A DNA stretch of 64,000 nt from Oscarella lobularis (taxonomy: Eukaryota; Porifera; Homoscleromorpha; Homosclerophorida; Oscarellidae): contig NC_089188.1 of assembly GCF_947507565.1 (NCBI RefSeq), forward strand, positions 1,240,001 through 1,304,000, written 5' to 3'. The notes beneath the pieces were generated by a model, which had not been told where the DNA came from, did no database searches, and saw only the letters and a list, made by a program, of their open reading frames with translations. A program made the translations under genes and the position numbers. This document shows, piece by piece, positions 56,332-64,000 of this stretch (the stretch's first letter is position 1; every line of letters begins with the position of its first letter).

Positions 56332-59300
56332 ATGAACTCTGGGCACGTCTTCTTGGTTGCGTTCTTCTACCTTTCTAGTGTTAGAGGTGACGAATACAAT
56401 CAGCAGACGTCGTTGTGTTCACAGTATGATACCCAGCGCCACGAATTAAGGGCGCTTTGTTTGCTTCCAGCGATGACCTTTCTTCGTAGGTTCACTTATG
56501 GATGTTCGTACACCACTTACTATTCCGAAAGGCAGACGCACAGTAGGGATACGTGTCAGAAATTCATCCTCAACTGGAGCTGCACGTAAATGGCGCGACC
56601 GTTAGTCGTTTTATATGAGAACGCCTTCTTTTCTAGCCAAGTTTATTGGTCGACATACGTACGAAGATCGAGATTGCAGTGCAGGGCATGCAACGGTAAA
56701 GTAATATTTGTTACTTACATTGGAATGCTTTTTAAAAGCGACTCCGTTTAGTTGACTGCCAAGTGAATAACTGGGGAAATTGGGGCGCATGCGGTGGAAC
56801 TTGCCACGACACTACTATCCGATGGAGATATCGTTCTGTGTGGCGAAACAAATACGGAAACGGGGCGAGTTGCCCGAGCACCTCAGAGTCGCAACGTTGC
56901 TACATAGACAGCAAAGCTTGCTTGATTGGGGGTGTGTGCTACGCTCATTTAGACAGGCAGTCGTCAACGGGAAACGGCGGGTGCCAGGTAGCTCCTTTCT
57001 GCGGATGTCTCTGGATGGCTTCTTATTATGCTTATAGGAGTGCAACAGACTCGTTTCCCGCAGTGCGTGGACAGCCGTCTCGGGTGGACCGTGCGACGAC
57101 ACGCAAGCGTGCACCAAAGACGACCAATGTAAAAACGGCGTATGCATCGGATCTGCCTTTACGTGTAAAAGCTGTGAAACCTGCAACGGAGCCGGATGCA
57201 CTCTAAACTCAGGCTACTGCTTGATAAACAGCCAGTGTTACAGCAGAGACGCTAAGAATCCCGAGAGCCAGTACTCGCAGTGTCAGGTACCACATAATTT
57301 ATTCCAATTCAATACCAAACATCTCTTTGCTTCAAGGCTTGTAAGCCGGATCAGTCTACGATCCAGTGGACGCCTTTGACCGGCGACTCCTGCAACGACA
57401 ACGATTTGTGCACGCACACCGATAAATGTACGTCGGCCTGACTATGCGTCGGTACGCAGATACCCGGTCAATGTTCTCTGGCGTGCCAAGAATGCGATGG
57501 GTCGAGCACTTGCAAAATAATAAAGGGCTGCTTGACGTCTTCCAGTACGTGCGGGTGTCTCGTCGGCGGCACGTGCTACGACAATAACGCGGTGAATCCT
57601 GGTAACCAGTGCCAGTATTGCAATTTCGGCACAAACGGCTCGTCGTGGACGGATTACGCCAAGGGTACGAACTGCTACGACGGGCAACCGTGCACGCGAA
57701 ATGATCACTGCGATGCGGCAAGCTGCGTCAGCGAGGACTTCACTGCGGAGTGCGCCGTTCACACTGTTATCACGAATCCGTGCGTCAGTGGGACGTATTG
57801 CGACGGGTCGAATTGCCTTCCCATATACTATCCCATTAATCGTCAATGCTACGCCAATGTTGATGAGTGCGACTATCCTGATCTGAATTGCGAAGGTGAT
57901 AAAGCGGCATGCAGACACTGCACGGGTGGATCTTGCGTCGCGGTGGATCCTACGAACACTCCCAAGCCAACGACCGGCGTTGATTTATCGACTGCTCTAA
58001 TTTCCGTCTATAAATCCGGTACTCAGACTCTCCTTTCATTGAAGCTGGCTCCTGACGGCGTCAGCTATTTGATGATAACAGACAATAAAGCGATTAAAAT
58101 CAAATTTCAAAACTTCAAAGTACCGTGCGGTAATGTTACTATAGACTGGCGACTGGTTACAGCAGTAGGAGAAACGAACGTGTTTCCGCAACAGACAGTT
58201 AGAACAACGAGTGCTGGCACGGTTGATGTTACAATAACCAATCAATTTACACTGACGAACGGAGCCAAATATAAGATCAAAGTGACGGCGAAAAATGTCA
58301 GGAACACAGCATCGACGCTCGACTCGTCTTTGATACTTGTTGACATCACTAATCCAGTGATTGGAGTGATCTACGACGGAGATCGACCGCAGCCCAATCA
58401 GCTGGCAGACATAACGTATCAAATGAGCAATACTAGGATTTCGGTACACTGGGACCCCAATACTGTTTACGACAGCGAGAGCGGACTGGAAACGACAAAT
58501 ACGTATCAAATTGCAGTGGGTACAAGTCCTTTGAGCACGAATACGAAAGGCTATGTGACGGTGCAGGCCGATTTTGGTGAAATTAATCTATCGCTGCAAC
58601 ACAACACGACTTATTATGTCACTCTACGTGTTTATAATCGGGCTGGATTGGTATCGACAAGATCTTCGAATGGCGTCAAAGTCGATACGACGAACCCGGT
58701 GACAGGGACGCTGACCATTGTTAGAAGTACGTCTGATCGTACCCAGCTCGATTACGTGAATTTGCCCACTCGTCAACTCGTGGCAACGCTCAAGGGCTGC
58801 AATGATCCCGAGAGTGGAATCATTGAAATCAGATGGACGGTGTGCGCAGAAAATGTCAACAATCCTTTAGACACGGCGTGCAATTCCGCTGGGTATCAAG
58901 TTTATTCGTCGTGCTCCGATCCATCTGATTGCTTGATTAACATAACTCTTCCTCAAAATGATCGCATTTTGTCCAACGTTAACTTTCAGTCCGGATACTC
59001 GTACGATTTGAGGCTCATCATAAAGAATGGTGCTCTTCGAACGAGCTCAGTCACTTCAAATAAATTTATTGCCGATTACAGCCCACCAGATCCCGGCACG
59101 GTGTTGGACAGTCTTTCTTCGGATATTGACTATCAGCACGTCAATACATCGATTGGCGTCAATTGGAGCGGCTTCAAGGACGATCAAAGCGATCTTGACT
59201 ACTGTCAATTGGCTGTTTATGAAGAGTATACACTGGCAAACGAAAGAGTCGTGTCTTCTTTTAACAACGTGTCTTTGAGCGGCAACAAAACTCTTGTTGG

Positions 59301-61426
59301 CGCTCTGATCACAGGGAAAACGTATAAGCCGGTTGTTCGGTGCTACAACAAAGCAGGACTCTTCACAGACGTTGCGTCCGACGGCGTCCTCATCGACCCT
59401 TTCCCCCCGGTACCGACGGAAATCCTTGACATTCACTTTGAAGACAATTTGGCACACGAAAGTATAGATAGGGACTATCAAGTTCTCCTAACCGGCATCA
59501 AAACGAAATGGACGATGTTTTCATCCGTGAGCGGGCTCCAATCGTGCGGTTGGTCTCTCAAGAACGACTCGACAGAAGTCGTTTCGGAAAAGCTGATCAT
59601 CTCGTCAACGAACACGACATTTTCTTATTTAGTGAATCTCGTTCTCTATACGACCTACTACGCATCGATTCGATGCACAAGTCGTGCGGGGCTATCCTCA
59701 ACAGGGACTTCAGATGGAATCACACCCGACAATACGCCTCCTTTAGCCGGAGTCGTTTTTGACTTGTGTCCAGACCCGTGCGGTCTTACGACTGATATCG
59801 ACTATTCGCCGAACGATAGAATGCTTCGATTTGGCTGGGAAGGATTCTCTGATCCTCAAAGCGGCATCGACTTCTACGAGTGGAACTACGATGAAGACTG
59901 TAGCGGGTTCTATTTGCTGAGCAACTTCAAAAATGTCGGCGTGACGTACGAAGTGCTCGAACCTTTGCCGTTGAATCACGACACGCGCTACTGCGTGACC
60001 GTTCGAGGAGTCAATGGTGCAGGATTGAAGGTGGTTAGTGTCTCGGATGGTGTCCTCATTGATACTACGAGACCGAAGGCTGTCATTGTCAAGGATGGCG
60101 ACAATCCGTTGGCCGACCTAGATTCCCAGTCGTCTGATAGTGTGATTTCGTTTACTTGGCCTCTGATTCAAGACCCAGAGTCGTATATAGCCATTTTGGA
60201 AGTCGGTTACGGATCGGCGCCTGGTGATAACGATACGGTCAATCTGACGATGGTGGCTAATACGACGACGTCTCACACGTTCGGTGGCTTAAGTCTTGTG
60301 CAGAATCAAGTCTACCATGCAAAAGTTTGCGCGACGAACGGTGCTCGGCTTCGAACATGCGTTCACTCCAACGGAGTGCTGATTGAGATCTACCAGTACA
60401 GACCAACATGCAACTGCACATCTGTAGCTTTGTTTTGCGCTGTCCTGGTTGACGTTCAGTCGGTTGGGAGCAACGCAATGCTTGTGTAAGATTATTCCCG
60501 GTCTGTTGATTTGGGATTGATTTCTTATTAGAAAACCGGTCAATGAAGCTAATGCTACTTGCTTGAATCGAAATTTGTGGGAAAACGGAGGTAGTCTTGT
60601 CAATTTCGGTGGAAACAGGTAAGACCTCAATTGACTTGTTCTTATTTAATTTTTTTTGTTTAGCTGGAATGATACTTTCTGCGAAGTTTCATCCAAGTCG
60701 TTCGCAGTTCAACAAGGTTTCACCAAGATGTGAGTTTAAAATAAGATCATGTTTTAGGCAGGAATATTATGTGCACGTCTTGTAGGGATCTTTTTGAACT
60801 TCCCTGTCTTCTTCACAGGTTTGTAGTTAAATCTTTATTATTTAGAGTTCTTGCCTATTGATTGCAGTTCATCTCCTACGTCTCCACTCGATGTCGACTT
60901 CGTGGAACATCTGTAACCATGTGGAATAGTATGAATTTGCTTGGCGTAAAACTTGCGTCTATTTAGATATAAGAAGCCAAATGGACGGCTTGGGGTTAGG
61001 ACAACTGACTTATCAACGGTGAACGAGACGATTGACAGCTTGCGATCGGCGCCCTGCGACTGTGAGCAAGAAGTTTTATTTCGGTGGCTGCACGGGCACA
61101 TCGAAGCAAATATGTCAAGGTGCACGTGGAAAGGAAACCAGCTTCTTCTGTCACTTACAATCAACGGTTAGTTCCTCGCATTATTTAGCTCAATTGACGT
61201 ATTATGTATAGGGGACAAATGCGGTCTACTTCGTGCACCTACACACGGTCGTGTATTGTGTTCTTCGCCTGCCAACGGTCAACAGGAGACGTGCTCAGTC
61301 CAGTGTGACCACGGGTTTGGCCTACGCAGTTCATCGGTGCAGATATGCGATCCGGTAGTTGGGTGGTCTTTCAATGCTACTGGAAAGCCCACTAGCAATC
61401 ATCTGCGTTGCGTTCCCATCATCTGA
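56332..61426 (+). CDS. Secreted TSP1 / Cys-rich / multi-FN3-like / sushi protein, copy B, with internal stop codon
   Basis: ATG at 56332 gives MNSGHVFLVAFFYLSSVRGD. Exons follow: FTYGCSYTTYYSERQTHSRD, YWSTYVRRSRLQCRACN, TSP1-like (WGNWGACGGTCHD, RWRYRSVWRNKYGNG, CYIDSKAC), Cys-rich disintegrin/EGF-like segments, then a long exon with about six FN3-like repeats sharing the period Y-x-V-x-V/R-x-Y/N-x-A-G-L, S-N/D-G-V. After the in-phase donor near 60484 come the same C-terminal exons as A and the sushi domain, with stop at 61424-61426. In the Cys-rich part the frame CTHTDKCTSA reaches TGA at 57439-57441 and then continues LCVGTQIPGQCSLACQEC. A GGA to TGA change would explain it. Unless the codon is removed by a splice I do not see, or is a sequence error, B makes a short secreted product of TSP1 plus Cys-rich modules. 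Confidence 0.6.
57439..57441 (+). other. In-frame TGA in gene B
   Basis: The codons on both sides are in the correct frame for the Cys-rich module and the spacing of cysteines is intact across the stop, so this is a single nonsense codon and not a frameshift. Confidence 0.7.
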
Positions 61427-61686
61427 TCTCGTGATGACAGTAACTTGGCACTGAGTAAGAATGTTACCTAGTAATCATTTTTGTGCAATCCTTTGGAGAC
61501 TTTAGTTTAGCAAAACTGACGTATTTACAAAGTGGGCGCGTCCTTAGAGCATTTTTCTGATCGCGAGACAATCATTTCTTTATCCTGTTTCTATCCGGTT
61601 TTGAATTGGCGTGAGTATTGGCGTGGCCATGGTTTTCAGGAGAGTAGGGACATTGGAAAGTCAAACTGCCCTCTTCGGGTCACGAA
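61427..61686. other. Intergenic between TSP/sushi genes B and C, duplicated promoter
   Basis: It repeats the words found upstream of gene A (gagacaatcatttc, ctatccggtttt, ggcgtggccatgg), with a partial internal duplication of ggcgtg. No gene. Confidence 0.6.
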
Positions 61687-63529
61687 ATGGAAGTTTCCGA
61701 GTCGCTGATCGTTTCAGTTGTGCTTTTCTACCTTTCCTGTGTTAGAAGTGACGAATACGGTCAGCAGACGTCGTCGTGTTCAGAGTATGATACCCAATGG
61801 CCATCGCCACGAAGGGTTTCACTTTACTCCGGCAGTGACGTCTTTTCGTAGGTACACTTACGGATGCTCGTACCAGATCTCGTACACCTCTTACTACTCG
61901 CAAAGGCACACGCACAGTAGGGAATCGTGTGGTTGGGCGGGCTGGAATTGCAAGTAAAATGTCGCGGGCGTCTCCTCGTCGTGTTTCCATGACTCCTCAT
62001 GCGCACTGTCTTCTTTCTAGCAACGTTTATTGGTCGACATACGAACAAAAATCTAGACAAAGCTACAGAATGCAGTGCAGAGCATGCAACGGTAAACCAG
62101 TGATATGTTGTTACTTACATTGGAATGCTTTTTAAAAGCGACTCCGTTTAGTTGACTGCCAAGTGAATAGCTGGGGAAATTGGGGCGCATGCGATGGAAC
62201 TTGCCACGACACTACTATTCAATGGAGATATCGTTCTGTGTGGCGAAACAAATATGGAAATGGGAACAGTTGCCCGAGCACCTCAGAGTCGCAACGTTGC
62301 TACATAGACAGCAAAGCTTGCAAAATTGGGGGAGTGTGCTACGCTCATTTACAGAGGCAGTCGTCAACGGGAAATGGCAGCTGCCAGGTAACTCTTTCTA
62401 AATGTCTCCGGCCGTATTGATGCTTATTCAAGGTGCTTGTAGGAGTGCAACAAACTCGTTTCGCGTGATGCGTGGACGCCCGTTTTGGGCGGATCATGTG
62501 ATGACACACTACCATGCAACTGCACATCTGTATCTTTGTTTTGCGCCGTCCTGGTTGACGTTCAGTCGGTTGGCAGCAACGCAATGCTTGTGTAAGATTA
62601 TTCCCGGTCTGTTGATTTGGGATTGATTTCTTATTAGAAAACCGGTCAATGAAGCTAATGCTACTTGCTTGAATCGAAATTTGTGGGAAAACGAAAGTAG
62701 TCTTGTCAATTTCGGGGAAAACAGGTAAGTCCCCAATTGACTTGTTCTTATTTAATTTTTTTTGTTTAGCTGGAATGATACTTTCTGCGAGGTTTCTTCC
62801 AAGTCGTTCGCAGTTCAACAAGGTTTCACTGAGATGTGAGTTTAAAATAAGATACCAATGTTTTAGGCAAAAAATATTATGTGCACATCTTGTAGGGATC
62901 TTTCTGAACTTCCCTGTCTTCTTCACAGGTTTGTAGTTAAATCTTTATTTAGAGTAGTCTTGCCTATTGATTGCAGTTCGTCTCCTACGTCTCCACTCGA
63001 AGTCAACTTCGTGGAACATCTGTAAACATGTGAAGTACTATGAATTTGCTTGGCGTAAAACTTGCTTCTAGATATAAGAAGCCAAATGGACGGCTTGGGG
63101 TTCGGACAACTGACTTATCAACGGTGAACGAGACGATTGACAGCTTGCGATCAGCGCCCTGTGACTGTGAGCAAGAAGTTTTATTTCGGTGGCTGCAAGG
63201 ACACATCGAAGCAAATATGTCAAGGTGCACGTGGAAAGGAAACCAGCTTCTTCTATCACTTACAATCAACGGTCAGTTCCTTGCATTAGTTAGCTCAATT
63301 GACGTAGTATGTAGGAGACAAATGCGGTCTACTTCGTGCACCTACACACGGTCATGTATCGTGTTCTTCGCCTGCCAGCGGTCAACAGGAGACGTGCACA
63401 GTCCAGTGTGACCACGGGTTTGGCCTACGCAGTTCATCGATGCAGATATGCGATCCGGTAGTTGGGTGGTCTTTCAATGCTACTGGCAAGCCCACTGGCA
63501 ATCATCTGCGTTGCATTCCCATCATCTGA
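61687..63529 (+). CDS. Secreted TSP1 / sushi protein, copy C, with FN3 stalk deleted
   Basis: ATG at 61687 (MEVSESLIVSVVLFYLSCV). Exons: YTYGCSYQISYTSYYSQRHT, VYWSTYEQKSRQSYRMQC, TSP1-like (WGNWGACDGTCHD, WRYRSVWRNKYGNG, CYIDSKAC), then ECNKLVSRDAWTPVLGGSCD, where DDT runs straight into LPCNCTSVSLFCAVLV. That joins the start of the Cys-rich part to the segment that in A and B follows the last FN3-like repeat. The usual C-terminal exons follow (KPVNEANATCLNRNLWE, NSWNDTFCEVSSKSFAVQQG, YKKPNGRLGVRTTDLSTVNE, CDCEQEVLFRWLQGHIEAN) and the sushi domain, stop 63527-63529. Relative to B about 3.3 kb is missing. The frame stays open, so C should make a compact TSP1-sushi protein. The junction of exon 1 to the next exon is uncertain. 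Confidence 0.65.
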
Positions 63530-64000
63530 TCTGATGATGACAGTCACTGGCACTAAGCAAGAATGTTAGCTAGTAATCATTTTTGTACAATCCTTTGGAG
63601 ACTTTTAGTTTAGGAAGACCGACATACTGTAGTTACAAAGTGGGCGCGTCATTTTCTTATCAGTTTCCTATCGCTGATGTATGGTCATTAGATTACATGC
63701 TGTACGGGGATTGAAGGCGCAGAGTTACGGACCTACAGCGCAGAAGGACCGAATGCGGTCGAAAGACAAAGAAATCACCGATGCAGAAGCGAAGACAAAG
63801 CTCCGTTGTTTAGGTAGGTGCAAACGAATGGACTCGAGGCCCCTTTTGGGAAAAGCGAACGAAATATGCACTCTCTATCCAGAATTAGACGCTTACGCGT
63901 CGGTCGTCCACGCTCTCCGAGCTCAGGGAAGTTTCGACCAGTAAGCAAAAACGCCTAAAGATCGTAGAACGCCCGCGAAACTCTTCTCGCCTCGTTTTTT
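63530..64000 (+). other. Downstream flank with an unassigned open frame
   Basis: Up to about 63650 the sequence repeats the flanks of A and B (ttggagact...tgggcgcgtc). From ATG 63752 a plus frame runs MRSKDKEITDAEAKTKLRCL to a stop at 63942-63944 (DAYASVVHALRAQGSFDQ). I do not recognise it. It may be the first exon of the next gene; a gtaggtg donor lies at about 63813. Confidence 0.3.

Overview
The window is nuclear DNA of an animal, most likely an early-branching marine one such as a sponge; the compact layout would suit a homoscleromorph, but that rank is a guess. The gene set is metazoan: an NCK adaptor, a CUT-homeodomain factor, a fibrocystin-L receptor, thrombospondin/sushi proteins and IL-17-like cytokines. 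Most introns are only about 45-100 bases, genes lie a few hundred bases apart on both strands, and several neighbours share short divergent promoters. I joined exons by eye from GT-AG sites and reading phase. Outer gene boundaries are firmer than every internal junction.

Layout. 1-825 (-): 5' part of a secreted polysaccharide-lyase-like protein cut by the window edge. 1420-19867 (-): one very large fibrocystin-L (PKHD1L1-type) receptor with TIG/IPT, PA14, LamG-like, plant-type cupredoxin, G8 and beta-helix domains, a membrane segment and a cytoplasmic tail. 20080-21033 (-): a five-exon gene holding only the C-terminal neddylation end of cullin-4. 21220-22099 (+): MOSPD-type MSP-domain membrane protein. 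22418-23764 (-): CUT-homeodomain factor. 24044-24744 (+): AP-1 sigma. 26161-29745 (+): tandem-FYVE protein. 30388-32075 (+): ZRSR2. 34497-38559 (-): two tandem three-repeat gelsolins. 38739-45595 (+): GH31 alpha-glucosidase whose one giant intron holds five ~600-base repeat units. 45779-48713 (-): SEFIR/TIR-like NB-ARC-TPR protein. 48839-50430 (+): PhyH dioxygenase. 50551-51885 (-): NCK. 52713-63529 (+): three tandem paralogues of a secreted TSP1/Cys-rich/FN3-like/sushi protein.

The most interesting content looks immune-related. Four small secreted cysteine-knot proteins with IL-17-like spacing lie on the minus strand within 9 kb (25057-34052). Each has its own TATA box, and one is nested inside an intron of the FYVE gene. 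About 12 kb away is an NB-ARC-TPR protein whose N-terminal domain resembles SEFIR, the signalling domain of IL-17 receptors. Whether they work together is inference. Other striking points are complete copper-ligand sets in phytocyanin-like domains of the fibrocystin-L protein, a headless cullin-4, perfect palindromes in every unit of the intronic satellite, and rapid shape change (deletion, Trp-rich expansion, a premature stop) in the TSP/sushi family. I saw no rRNA, tRNA, CRISPR array or transposase gene.
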